Part shown: positions 45,999 through 53,682 of the stretch, one piece after another | Numbering within the stretch: the stretch's first letter is position 1 | How the letters are laid out: each line of letters starts with the position of its first letter | Assembly: GCF_019977235.1 (NCBI RefSeq) | Contig: NZ_AP024646.1 | Span: 3,286,001 to 3,350,000 of the forward strand | Source: Arthrobacter sp. StoSoilB5 | GTDB taxonomy: Bacteria > Actinomycetota > Actinomycetes > Actinomycetales > Micrococcaceae | Direction: 5' to 3' | DNA: 64,000 bases | The notes under the pieces: model-generated | Seen by the model: the letters and a program-made list of their open reading frames with translations, nothing else | What the model was told of the DNA's origin: nothing | Databases searched by the model: none | Program-made: the position numbers and the translations under genes

Positions 45999-47354
45999 TC
46001 ATCTCTCCAGGACCTTGTCATCGCCAACAAGTTTGCGAACCGTGGCGTCATACTCCGCCGCGGCGTCCTCGGGGCTTTGCTTTCCAGTGATGACAGACTC
46101 GGTGGCTACCTGGACCGCCGTCGAGATCCTTGGGTAATCTGCGGTAGCCGGGCGGTAGTGCGTCACCTTCACCAACTCTGACACGTCCTTCACGAAAGGA
46201 TTCGCAGCAAGGTAGCTCGATTCCGATGCGACGTCGGTGCGCACCGCTATCTGTGAGTTGTTGATGTCAAAGGCCAAGGCATTCTTCTTGTTCAGCGCGG
46301 TGGTGAGGAACTTGAACGCAAGCTCGGCGTTTTTGCTCTTCGCACCGACGGCCAGGGTCCAGCCACCGGACATGCTGACGCCGCCAGGTTCCTGTCCGTT
46401 CCTGGTGGGGAACATGGCTACACCCATGTCCTGCTCGTAGCCTGCCCACTCATAGGGGCCGCCTTTTTGCCAGAACGACGGCGAATAGGAGCCTTCCACC
46501 GTTGCCGCCAGTTTGCCCTGCGGGAACCACTCGCCAAAGACCTTCTTCCAAACATTGGCATCGAGGGCTTCAGCCGGGCTCGCTGCGAGCTTTTCGTCAT
46601 AGAGGGTCTTCAGGAAGGCCAGCGAGTCAGTGAAACCCTGGGAGCCGACCACCCATTTCTTTTCCTTTTCGTCGTAGAGCGTGCTGTCGGTCCCGTAGAG
46701 GAGTTCGTAGAAGCTCTGCATGACAGTGCCCTCGCCCGTGCCCTTGCCCGCGTACATGTTGAAGGGAATCACGGTGGGGTCCGAGGCTTTAATGGCACGT
46801 GCCGTGGACAGGATGTCTTCCCACGTTTTCGGCTGCCACGGAACGGAAATTCCGGCCTTCTTCAGCACCGCTTTGTTGTACCAGATGGCACGCGTGTCCG
46901 TGCCGACCGGCACCGCGTAAATACCTCCGTCATCAGCCCGGCCCGCTGCTTTGGCGGCTTCGTTGAACGTGGACCAGTCGTCCCACTTTTGAAGATAGCT
47001 GTCCAGCTTGAGGAGGTACCCGGCGTCGACGTCCGAACGCACCTTGAACGTGTCCTCGTAGAAGACGTCCGGCGCGGTATCCGGCGAGCGCTGGGCCAGC
47101 GCAAGTTTGGTGCCATAATCGTCGTCGTTGGCTTGTATCGGTTCGAGGTTGACCGTCACCGAAGAGTTGGCCGCCTCGAATTCCTTTTTGGCGTCCTGCA
47201 TCACGGCGTCCAGGGCTGTGAAGGAGTCGGATTTCTGGTAGACGATCTTCAGGGTCTTGTTCGCGGCAGTTGGAGGCGTCGAGGAACAAGCGGCTGCAGC
47301 GAGAAGAGCGGCTACGACGGGCAGGACAGTGGCAAACCTCATGGGGCGGCGCAT
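45999..47354 (-). CDS. Sugar ABC transporter substrate-binding lipoprotein
   Basis: 451 residues. A lipoprotein signal (VLPVVAALLAAAACSS, Cys near residue 23) is followed by a family 1 extracellular solute-binding fold: LKIVYQKSDSFTALDAVM, PDVFYEDTF, YAVPVGTDTRAIWYNKAVLKKAGI, GGWTLAVGAKSKNAELAFKFL. It captures an oligosaccharide or sugar outside the cell for the two permeases. The specific sugar cannot be read. The ATG follows GGAGCAAA. Confidence 0.92.
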   Translation of the reverse strand: MRRPMRFATVLPVVAALLAAAACSSTPPTAANKTLKIVYQKSDSFTALDAVMQDAKKEFEAANSSVTVNLEPIQANDDDYGTKLALAQRSPDTAPDVFYEDTFKVRSDVDAGYLLKLDSYLQKWDDWSTFNEAAKAAGRADDGGIYAVPVGTDTRAIWYNKAVLKKAGISVPWQPKTWEDILSTARAIKASDPTVIPFNMYAGKGTGEGTVMQSFYELLYGTDSTLYDEKEKKWVVGSQGFTDSLAFLKTLYDEKLAASPAEALDANVWKKVFGEWFPQGKLAATVEGSYSPSFWQKGGPYEWAGYEQDMGVAMFPTRNGQEPGGVSMSGGWTLAVGAKSKNAELAFKFLTTALNKKNALAFDINNSQIAVRTDVASESSYLAANPFVKDVSELVKVTHYRPATADYPRISTAVQVATESVITGKQSPEDAAAEYDATVRKLVGDDKVLER

Positions 47355-47386
47355 TTTGCTCCAATCGAGTCAACGTGGCTGAGTAG

Positions 47387-48637
47387 TTAGCCCTCAAGCA
47401 GTAGCCGTTGGGCGCGTGGTGCCAGCGTGTGCTCCAGGACGAGGCACGCCGCACCAATAGCGCCGACATCCTCGCCCACCCCGGAACCCACAACTTCTAT
47501 GCCGTGGATCATGCGGGCCGCACTGTTCTCAGCGATCAGGCCCGGAACACGCTCCAGGAAGTACTTGGACATGCGTCCCCAGAAAGGACCGCCGAAAACA
47601 ACTCGTTCGACATCAAGGGTGTTGGTCACTACCGAGACGGCACGGGCCACGAGCGTCGCGGACTTGTCAAGGATGGCAATGGCTTTTTCGTCGCCAGCAT
47701 CGGCTTTGTCGCACAACAGTGCGTATCGTTCCTGTACCTGGGGCCCATCCGCGTCCTCGCCATGGCTGTCCAACACACCGGCCGCCTCGGCCTCTGCGAC
47801 CAGGACCTGGGGAATACACGAGGACTTCACGCAGCCACGGAGCCCACAGTCACACTGCGGACCCGTTGGATCAACGATGATATGTCCGATTTCGCCGGCG
47901 TTCCCGGACGTCCCACGGACCACTTCATCATTCAGGACAATGCCGCAGCCTATACCGGTGCCCATATACATGAAGACGAAACTGCCCGCACCACTGGCCC
48001 CGCCAGCCCAGGTTTCGGCCACCGCGGCACTGGTGACGTCCTTGTCCACGAGAGTCTCCAGGCCGGTCGCCTCCGTAAGGGCCTCCCTGATGCGCACGCG
48101 GTTCCACCGAGTCAACAGCGGGGGCTCCACAACGGAACCTTCATCGAGGTCGATCGGGCCCGGGACGGCTACGCCGAGCCCCGCGATCTTGGATGCATCC
48201 ACGCCCGATTCCTCAATAAGGACCTTGATCTGCTGGGCGATGCTCGTGATCACAGCGGCAGGATCGCCCCCGGGAGTAGCCATCCGCGAATGCCTGACGA
48301 CGTCGCCGAGGAGGTCCAGGACAACGAAAGTGATGACTGCAGGGTCAAGGTGGACACCCACGGCATACATGCCCGATGGGTTGAGCCGAAGGATGGTTCG
48401 AGGCTTGCCTGGGCCAGTGCCCTCTTTGCCTGCCTCCACAATCAAGTGCTGGTCAAGCAGGCGACGGGAAATATTGGAGATGGTCTGAGGCGACAGTCCC
48501 ACAATCTGGGCGAGTTCCACACGGCTGAGCCCACCCGACGACCGCCGGATCGCCTCCAGAATGACAGTCAGATTAAAGTCACCCATGCGGGGTAGATTCG
48601 TTCCGCGCCTCGGTGTGGGCTGCCGGATCTCAGTCAC
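47387..48637 (-). CDS. ROK-family transcriptional regulator
   Basis: 416 residues from a GTG at 48637, following AGGGGA. An N-terminal HTH (LSRVELAQIVGLSPQTISNISRRLLDQHLIVEAGK) precedes a ROK sugar-kinase fold with AGLGVAVPGPID, GTGIGCGIVLNDEVVRGTSGNAGEIGHIIVD, and the zinc motif region CDCGLRGCVKSSC. It probably senses a sugar and controls the ABC importer 32 bases downstream, in one operon. Repeated ATCGTAC sites lie just upstream. Confidence 0.93.
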   Translation of the reverse strand: MTEIRQPTPRRGTNLPRMGDFNLTVILEAIRRSSGGLSRVELAQIVGLSPQTISNISRRLLDQHLIVEAGKEGTGPGKPRTILRLNPSGMYAVGVHLDPAVITFVVLDLLGDVVRHSRMATPGGDPAAVITSIAQQIKVLIEESGVDASKIAGLGVAVPGPIDLDEGSVVEPPLLTRWNRVRIREALTEATGLETLVDKDVTSAAVAETWAGGASGAGSFVFMYMGTGIGCGIVLNDEVVRGTSGNAGEIGHIIVDPTGPQCDCGLRGCVKSSCIPQVLVAEAEAAGVLDSHGEDADGPQVQERYALLCDKADAGDEKAIAILDKSATLVARAVSVVTNTLDVERVVFGGPFWGRMSKYFLERVPGLIAENSAARMIHGIEVVGSGVGEDVGAIGAACLVLEHTLAPRAQRLLLEG

Positions 48638-48667
48638 TGATTCCCCTAGTCATTCGGAAAAAACATC

Positions 48668-48699
48668 ATCGTACTTCGTCTTTGTCTGAATCGTACGAT
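48668..48699. promoter_or_regulatory. Repeated ATCGTAC sites before the ROK gene
   Basis: ATCGTAC occurs at 48668-48674 and again at 48690-48696, 22 bases apart on the same face of the helix. The second copy extends into the perfect palindrome ATCGTACGAT (48690-48699). Location 31-62 bases upstream of the ROK start fits an autoregulatory operator. Confidence 0.5.
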
Positions 48700-48791
48700 A
48701 CCCACGCTCACACGGGTATGCGCACACGCACGCACCGGGGTCAGGGCTTGGTAACGATGACACTAAATTCTATGTGAGAGCGACGGGCCGC

Positions 48792-49922
48792 TCATCCACG
48801 ACGACTCCGCGTCACCGTGAACTTCGGGTTCCGGCCTTCCTCCACCGTGGGACCTATGAGGCGCTCGAGGGCAGGCCGGTATTGCAGATGGCTGTTGTAC
48901 ACCGTCCACAGCTCACCGCCGGGAGCGAGGACGCGCGCGGCCGCTTGGAACATCTTCAGGGCAGCGCCGGCATGCACGCTGGCTCCAAGGTGGAATGGTG
49001 GATTCAGCAGGACAAGATCCGCACTTCGCGCATCGAGTGTGGACATGGCGTCGTCGTGGATTACGGAAATCCGGTCACCCAGCCCATTGGCAGCTGCCGT
49101 GGCCACGGTGGATGCCACAGCCGCCGCGGACTGATCAGTGGCCACCACGCTCGCTTTCGGCTGGTGCCGTGCAAACATCGTGGCAAGAATGCCGGTCCCA
49201 CAGCCCAGATCCACGACGCGTCGCGCTTCCGGCATACGGTCCAGGAAGGTCAAGAGGTAGCGGGTTCCGATGTCAAGGCGCGCACCTGAAAAAGCAGCAC
49301 CGTGAGCGCAGACCGTGATTCCCAGTTCCGGCAACTGCTCCACCACCGGGTAGGGAGGGGTGGCGGAAACTGGTTTGGGATTGCTTGCCACCAGCACCCT
49401 GGACTTCTGGCGCGCAAGCTGCGGTTGTACAGAGGAGAAATAGCGGTCAAGGACCCCATTCATGCCCAGGGACATGTGCTTAATGCGACCCCCTGCGAGC
49501 AGCACCGCATCAGGCGCAGCGTAGCGGGCAACGGCGTCGGCGTTTTCCTCCAGCTCCGCCAGCGATTTCGGCAACTGCATCAACACCAGGTTCGCGCCCG
49601 CCAAGTGCTCCGCACCCAATTCGTGGGCGCTGAACAGGCCCTGCAGGCCAGCTGCCTCCGCGTTGCGCTGGAGCGCAAGCCTTCCGGTGTAGAGGTCTTG
49701 GTTGACGCGGACATTCCCGACGTCGGCCGCCACCAAAGCACCCAGCGTCAGAGCACCGTACCGGTCGCCAATGACGGCCACCCGCGTTTCCGGTCGGAGA
49801 TAATCCGCGGCGGTCTCAAGCAGGAGACGGTCTGTGGCGTCGTATGCCTGGAGGTTCTCCGCTTCAACATCAGGAAGCCGGCTGAGCGTGCCGAACAGTG
49901 ATTCCAGCTCCTGTGCGGTCAC
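48792..49922 (-). CDS. Class I SAM-dependent methyltransferase, RlmG/RsmC type
   Basis: 376 residues with two related halves as in RlmG/RsmC. The C-terminal half has the SAM loop VVDLGCGTGILATMFA near residue 238 and the N-P-P-F motif LLNPPFHLGASVHAG near residue 307, typical of N2-guanine rRNA methyltransferases. The likely product is 23S rRNA G1835 methylation or 16S G1207; the exact target is inferred. A GTG start is used. Confidence 0.85.
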   Translation of the reverse strand: MTAQELESLFGTLSRLPDVEAENLQAYDATDRLLLETAADYLRPETRVAVIGDRYGALTLGALVAADVGNVRVNQDLYTGRLALQRNAEAAGLQGLFSAHELGAEHLAGANLVLMQLPKSLAELEENADAVARYAAPDAVLLAGGRIKHMSLGMNGVLDRYFSSVQPQLARQKSRVLVASNPKPVSATPPYPVVEQLPELGITVCAHGAAFSGARLDIGTRYLLTFLDRMPEARRVVDLGCGTGILATMFARHQPKASVVATDQSAAAVASTVATAAANGLGDRISVIHDDAMSTLDARSADLVLLNPPFHLGASVHAGAALKMFQAAARVLAPGGELWTVYNSHLQYRPALERLIGPTVEEGRNPKFTVTRSRRG

Positions 49923-50029
49923 TATGCTGTTCTCGCTTTCTTGTCAGTCATACGGAAGTGGTACCCAAACCCGTAAGAAATTCGTTCGCTTTAGTGTCTC
50001 GACTTCATGGTGCCTTCGGAGGAATGTGG

Positions 50030-50143
50030 ATGATGCAGCACGCCAAGCACCTGTTGACGCATCGGATGGTGAACCCATACCGTGACCGCGGCAGGCATCG
50101 GTCCCGCCCAACCGACGAGCCAGGCCCCGGGACCGCACTTTAA
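50030..50143 (+). CDS. Candidate small ORF before the cupin gene
   Basis: 37 residues from one of three clustered ATG codons (50024, 50030, 50033) behind a strong GGAGGA. The peptide MMQHAKHLLTHRMVNPYRDRG and a basic, Pro-rich end give no family. It ends 26 bases before the cupin start. Could be a translated leader or chance; the good ribosome-binding site is the only strong evidence. Confidence 0.35.
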   Translation: MMQHAKHLLTHRMVNPYRDRGRHRSRPTDEPGPGTAL

Positions 50144-50169
50144 CCGGCTCCCTTCCCTGAGAGCAAACC

Positions 50170-50547
50170 ATGAGTGTCAATGTTGTCACGCAACTCCAAG
50201 TGAAATCACACAACTCCCCCGACGAAACGCGCAAACCGGACAAGACAACGGTTGAGGTAGTGACCGTCGGCGACTACACAATCGGCCGGACCACCTTTGA
50301 ACCCGGCTGGACCTGGGACGACTGCATCAAACCCGTCGTGGGAACTGACTCCTGCCAATTGAGCCATGTAGGCTTCTGCGTCTCCGGTGCCCTTGAGGTG
50401 GAAACCAACGACGGTGGAAAGGTCAACATTTCCGGCGGTGATTCGTACTCGATCCCACCGGGACACCATGCCCGCGTAGTAGGAGATCAGCCATTCCAAG
50501 GCATCGAGTTCCTGAGTGCAGCCGAATTTGGCGTCCGCCCGGAATAG
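50170..50547 (+). CDS. Cupin domain protein
   Basis: 125 residues. The single-domain beta barrel is visible in DYTIGRTTFEPGWTWDDCIKPV, SHVGFCVSGALEVETNDGGKVNISGGDSYSIPPGHHARVVGDQPFQGIEF. The PGHHA segment supplies the His pair of cupin motif 2, while motif 1 is degenerate. Function unknown. Followed by a bidirectional terminator and the tRNA-Ala gene on the other strand. Confidence 0.8.
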   Translation: MSVNVVTQLQVKSHNSPDETRKPDKTTVEVVTVGDYTIGRTTFEPGWTWDDCIKPVVGTDSCQLSHVGFCVSGALEVETNDGGKVNISGGDSYSIPPGHHARVVGDQPFQGIEFLSAAEFGVRPE

Positions 50548-50598
50548 GAATCCGCCACGGGAGAACAAAGCTGGACCGCAATACTGGCTGTCAAAGCA

Positions 50599-50628
50599 AA
50601 AGACCCCGCTCGCCTGAGCGGGGTCTTT
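50599..50628. terminator. Bidirectional terminator between cupin and tRNA-Ala
   Basis: AAAGACCCCGCTC and GAGCGGGGTCTTT form a perfect 13-bp stem over a GCCT loop, with A-rich and T-rich flanks in both directions. It ends both the cupin transcript and the minus-strand tRNA transcript. Confidence 0.92.
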
Positions 50629-50639
50629 CTTATCCGAAG

Positions 50640-50712
50640 TGGAGCTGAGGGGACTCGAACCCCTGACCCCCTGCATGCCATGCAGGTGCGCTACCAGCTG
50701 CGCCACAGCCCC
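50640..50712 (-). tRNA. tRNA-Ala (anticodon GGC)
   Basis: 73 bases. Acceptor GGGGCTG pairs with CAGCTCC, discriminator A, D-arm GCGCAGCTGGTAGCGC, anticodon stem CCTGC/GCAGG with loop AT-GGC-AT, and T-arm with GTTCGAGTC. GGC reads GCC/GCU Ala codons. CCA is not encoded. A second identical copy lies at 51824-51896. Confidence 0.95.
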
Positions 50713-50878
50713 GGATCTTGTTGATTTCAGGAGGAAGATTTCCCTTCCCGCCGAAGCAACTCGTCAATACTAACCACAATCCACCAAGAAGCGAAATCGC
50801 TGAAGCGTGATCCCCATCACTGGGATCGGCGGGCGTTCCTGTCCGATGGGGCTAGGTTGACCCAGCCGATTCTCGCAA

Positions 50879-50978
50879 CCGTTCACCGCAGCCGGGGTGC
50901 GCTGGATCGCTCCACCGCACCTCCCCCCCAATCGGCTGCGGGAGTCCCGCCCGGCCTAGGCCGGTGCGACTCCACCTG
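50879..50978. ncRNA. Strongly structured intergenic segment, candidate ncRNA or leader
   Basis: Within the 415-base gap 50713-51127 two hairpins lie back to back. The first pairs CCGCAGCCG (50886-50894) with CGGCTGCGG (50932-50940) and contains an inner GGTGCG/CGCACC stem and a run of six C. The second pairs GGAGTC with GACTCC (50941-50973 region) around the perfect 14-base palindrome CCGGCCTAGGCCGG (50951-50964). On the minus strand a TTGGTT/TAGACT promoter-like pair with 17-base spacing lies just upstream. No Rfam family was recognised; strand is uncertain. Confidence 0.4.
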
Positions 50979-51006
50979 AAGTCTAGGATCAGTCAGCCAA
51001 TAAACC

Positions 51007-51024
51007 AAACCGTTCAGTCGGTTT
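51007..51024. promoter_or_regulatory. ARE-like inverted repeat upstream of the ScbR-type gene
   Basis: AAACCG-N6-CGGTTT, 104 bases before the regulator start. It has the AAACC/GGTTT half-site content of the autoregulatory elements bound by gamma-butyrolactone receptors (ScbR/ArpA). Binding is inferred. Confidence 0.5.
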
Positions 51025-51127
51025 CTTCGCACTTTGATTTATCCGCGGTGGTAGCGTTGTGGAGTCTCGACGGCGGCTGTTGCTGCCACCCCACCTTCGG
51101 AACAACGGAAAGGTTCCCCCACCACAC

Positions 51128-51718
51128 ATGCAGCAACGTGCGAAACACACCCGCCTTTCCGTCATTGAAGGTGCCGCCCATGTCTTCGCAGAAGTTGGGT
51201 ACGGCAATGCAAGCCTGAGCGACATCACCAAACGCGCCGGGGTAACCAAGGGGGCACTGTACTTCCATTTCACGTCCAAGCGGGACTTGGCCTTGGCCGT
51301 CATCGAGGAACAGCATGCGCTGGTTCTCGCTGCGGGTGCAGGCATCGTGGGCTCAAGCACGCCTGCCCTGGACAAGATCATTGGGCTATGCAGGATGTTC
51401 GGCCGGCAGTTGCTTGATGAAGCGATTGTCCAAGGCGGAATTCGTCTCACTTTCGAAGCATCCGCATTTGATGCCGATATTTCGGGCCCCTACCAGGACT
51501 GGATAGAAACAGTGGACCAACTGCTCCGCCAAGCCCAAGCCGAGGGAACTGTCCGGCCCACGCTGGAGCCCGCCGCCTTTGCCCGGTATCTGGTCGCCTC
51601 CTTCACCGGAGTCCAGATGGTGTCCAACGTCCTGACAGCCCGCTCCGACGTTCTTCGCCGCATTGACGAGATGTGGGAATTCATGCTGCCGGCAATCGAA
51701 CCGCCCGCTGCCAGCTAG
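51128..51718 (+). CDS. TetR regulator, ScbR/ArpA gamma-butyrolactone-receptor-like
   Basis: 196 residues from the ATG at 51128. The HTH region RLSVIEGAAHVFAEVGYGNASLSDITKRAGVTKGALYFHFTSKRDLALAVIEEQH closely follows the ScbR/ArpA autoregulator-receptor family, including the KGALYFHF-x-SK-x-LA block. The C-terminal ligand pocket is intact in length. No afsA-type butyrolactone synthase lies in the window. The gene sits alone between two identical tRNA-Ala genes, preceded by an ARE-like palindrome, suggesting autoregulation. A signalling role in this genus is an inference. Confidence 0.82.
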   Translation: MQQRAKHTRLSVIEGAAHVFAEVGYGNASLSDITKRAGVTKGALYFHFTSKRDLALAVIEEQHALVLAAGAGIVGSSTPALDKIIGLCRMFGRQLLDEAIVQGGIRLTFEASAFDADISGPYQDWIETVDQLLRQAQAEGTVRPTLEPAAFARYLVASFTGVQMVSNVLTARSDVLRRIDEMWEFMLPAIEPPAAS

Positions 51719-51774
51719 GGCGAAACAGCAAACCCGCAGAGCGTAGAGGCATACAAAGGCGCAGCAACACAAAA

Positions 51775-51818
51775 GAGGCCCTGCTTTTCTTCACGTTCAC
51801 GAAGAAAGGCAGAACCTC
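51775..51818. terminator. Imperfect hairpin between the TetR gene and second tRNA-Ala
   Basis: GAGGCCCTGCTTTTCTTC and GAAGAAAGGCAGAACCTC pair with one wobble and two mismatches around an 8-base loop. It lies between convergent units and probably ends both. Confidence 0.6.
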
Positions 51819-51823
51819 AAGGG

Positions 51824-51896
51824 TGGAGCTGAGGGGACTCGAACCCCTGACCCCCTGCATGCCATGCAGGTGCGCTACCAGCTGCGCCACAGCCCC
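51824..51896 (-). tRNA. tRNA-Ala (anticodon GGC), second copy
   Basis: 73 bases identical in every position to the copy at 50640-50712; the flanks differ at once on both sides, so only the tRNA is repeated. Same cloverleaf and GGC anticodon; CCA not encoded. It lies downstream of rsfS on the same strand. Confidence 0.95.
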
Positions 51897-52033
51897 ATAT
51901 TTTTGCTGCTTGACGACTAACTTTTCAAGTGGGCCAGCCAACTTTTCAGCTATCCTCGCCGAAGCAACTCAAATATCTTAGAACAGCGTTTCCGAAAATT
52001 CCAAATCGGGCATATTCGGATGCCGGACCAGGT

Positions 52034-52438
52034 CTAGCGCTCGGAGTCCGCTGCCGGGGCTGCCTTGGCCGAGGCATCATCCCCCAATTCGAGGTCAACT
52101 ACCGGGCAGTCCTTCCAAAGGCGCTCCAGGGCGTAGAAAACGCGGTCCTCTGCGTGCTGGACGTGGATGACGATGTCCGCGTAGTCCAAGAGAACCCAAC
52201 GGCCTTCAGAACGGCCTTCACGGCGCACCGGGCGAAGGTCCTGCTTCAGCAGCTCTTCCTCGATGCCATCAACGATGGCGTTGACCTGGCGCTCAGTGGG
52301 CGCAGAGGCGATCAGGAAGACGTCAGTCAGGGCGAGCCGTTCGCTGACGTCAAGGGCAATGATGTCCTCAGCGAGCTTGTCAGCCGCCGCACGGGCGGCG
52401 TGACGGGCGAGGGTGATGGATTGTTCATGTGCAGACAC
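52034..52438 (-). CDS. rsfS: Ribosome silencing factor RsfS
   Basis: 134 residues. The DUF143 fold is seen in AADKLAEDIIALDVSERLALTDVFLIASAPTERQVNAIVDGIEEEL and EGRWVLLDYADIVIHVQHAEDRVFYALERLW. RsfS binds L14 and blocks subunit joining when nutrients are low. It follows nadD and a membrane protein gene in the standard bacterial order. A short acidic, Ala-rich tail ends it. Confidence 0.95.
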   Translation of the reverse strand: MSAHEQSITLARHAARAAADKLAEDIIALDVSERLALTDVFLIASAPTERQVNAIVDGIEEELLKQDLRPVRREGRSEGRWVLLDYADIVIHVQHAEDRVFYALERLWKDCPVVDLELGDDASAKAAPAADSER

Positions 52439-52496
52439 GGAGACTCCTTGTTGTGGCCGTTGGCCTGTAAATGGCGTTAGCCGGGTTCTAGCGGAA

Positions 52497-53675
52497 CTAG
52501 CCGCTGGTAATCATGATGATGCCGACGATGAGCGCGACAACACCCAACGCCAGGACGCCGAACTGCAGCAACCTGTTGCGCTGGGCCCGCGCCAGGCCAG
52601 CCGTATTGGCGTCCAGGGGGTCCAGCCCATAGGCTGCGGTGGCAGAAACCGGCGGACGCTGTGTTTCTTCAAGCTGTTCGCCGACGGCGGCAGGCCGCTT
52701 CCGGGCGTTCCTTGCCACAGCCTCGGCACGGGCGAGAACACCCGAACGGCCACGCGTGCCCTTTCCGTTCGCCGGTGCTTTGCCGGCATCCGGAGTGGGA
52801 CCCGACGAGGTCACGAGAGGCACGAAAGTGGTGCTGGGGCGCTTCATGACCGGACGTTCAATGCCCGGCACCTTGACGAACTCCAGCGGCGTGACCATGG
52901 CGAGATTGTTGGCGGTCGACGGGCCGGCCGAGTCCGCAGGAGACTTCTTCCCCTCAGCAGCACCCTTTACAGCAGCCGGAACCTTGGCTTCGGCTTGGTT
53001 CTGCTCGGCAAGCCTCTGCTTGGCGGCGGCGCGCTTATTCAACACCGCAGCACGCTCTGCAAGGGCAATCTGCTGGGCGAGGACTTCAGGATCGACTGCC
53101 AGTGGATCCTGCTCGGCAATGTGCTCAAGCTTGGCGGTCTGATTCTGGACTTGGGCTGCGATCAGCTCACGAACCGCAAGTGCCTGCTCCACGGACATTT
53201 CAGATTCTGCGGTTCCAGCGCTGGCTGCCGAATCGTCGTCGGAACCCTCAGCGGCCGCATCAGGCGCAGCCTGGGCATCCACGGATTTACCGGCCGGCTT
53301 ATCGGCTGGTTTTCCGCCAGGCATGGGAACGATGGGATTGGCAGACGTCGCTACTTCGGCTTGGAGTTGCTGCAGGCGAAGCTGGCGCCGCGTGGGCGGA
53401 CCACCGCCCGAGAGTTGCTCTTCCTTGTCTGCCAGCTCCTTGATGGTACGCAACGCTGCACGGTCGCGGGCGCGGATCTGGGAGGACCTCTCCTGCGCAG
53501 CAGAGCCCACGGCGTCTACCGGAGCATCCGCCACCCGACGGTTCCGGCCAGTTCCAGCATTTTCCGCGCCTGCCGCCTGGGTTGTTGCAGCATCCGCCTG
53601 CGGCTCTTGGTTCTCTTCCCGGGCGCGGCGAAGCTCACGCCTGCTGCGGATGGGTCGCTGTTCCTGGCTGCTCAT
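52497..53675 (-). CDS. Hypothetical protein with C-terminal membrane anchor
   Basis: 392 residues, mostly low-complexity Ala/Glu/Pro-rich and charged, with a basic start (RSRRELRRAREEN) and helix-prone sections (SVEQALAVRELIAAQVQNQTAKLEHIAEQ). The last 25 residues are a membrane helix (LLQFGVLALGVVALIVGIIMI), so most of it faces the cytoplasm as a tail-anchored protein. It lies between nadD and rsfS, 7 bases from nadD. Family unknown. Confidence 0.75.
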   Translation of the reverse strand: MSSQEQRPIRSRRELRRAREENQEPQADAATTQAAGAENAGTGRNRRVADAPVDAVGSAAQERSSQIRARDRAALRTIKELADKEEQLSGGGPPTRRQLRLQQLQAEVATSANPIVPMPGGKPADKPAGKSVDAQAAPDAAAEGSDDDSAASAGTAESEMSVEQALAVRELIAAQVQNQTAKLEHIAEQDPLAVDPEVLAQQIALAERAAVLNKRAAAKQRLAEQNQAEAKVPAAVKGAAEGKKSPADSAGPSTANNLAMVTPLEFVKVPGIERPVMKRPSTTFVPLVTSSGPTPDAGKAPANGKGTRGRSGVLARAEAVARNARKRPAAVGEQLEETQRPPVSATAAYGLDPLDANTAGLARAQRNRLLQFGVLALGVVALIVGIIMITSG

Positions 53676-53682
53676 TCAAAAC

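Noticed and set aside
50713..50985. c-di-AMP (ydaO) riboswitch or SRP/6S RNA
   Set aside because: Parts of the GC-rich stems looked similar, but the conserved ydaO blocks and the SRP tetraloop region are absent, and the downstream gene on that strand is a tRNA.
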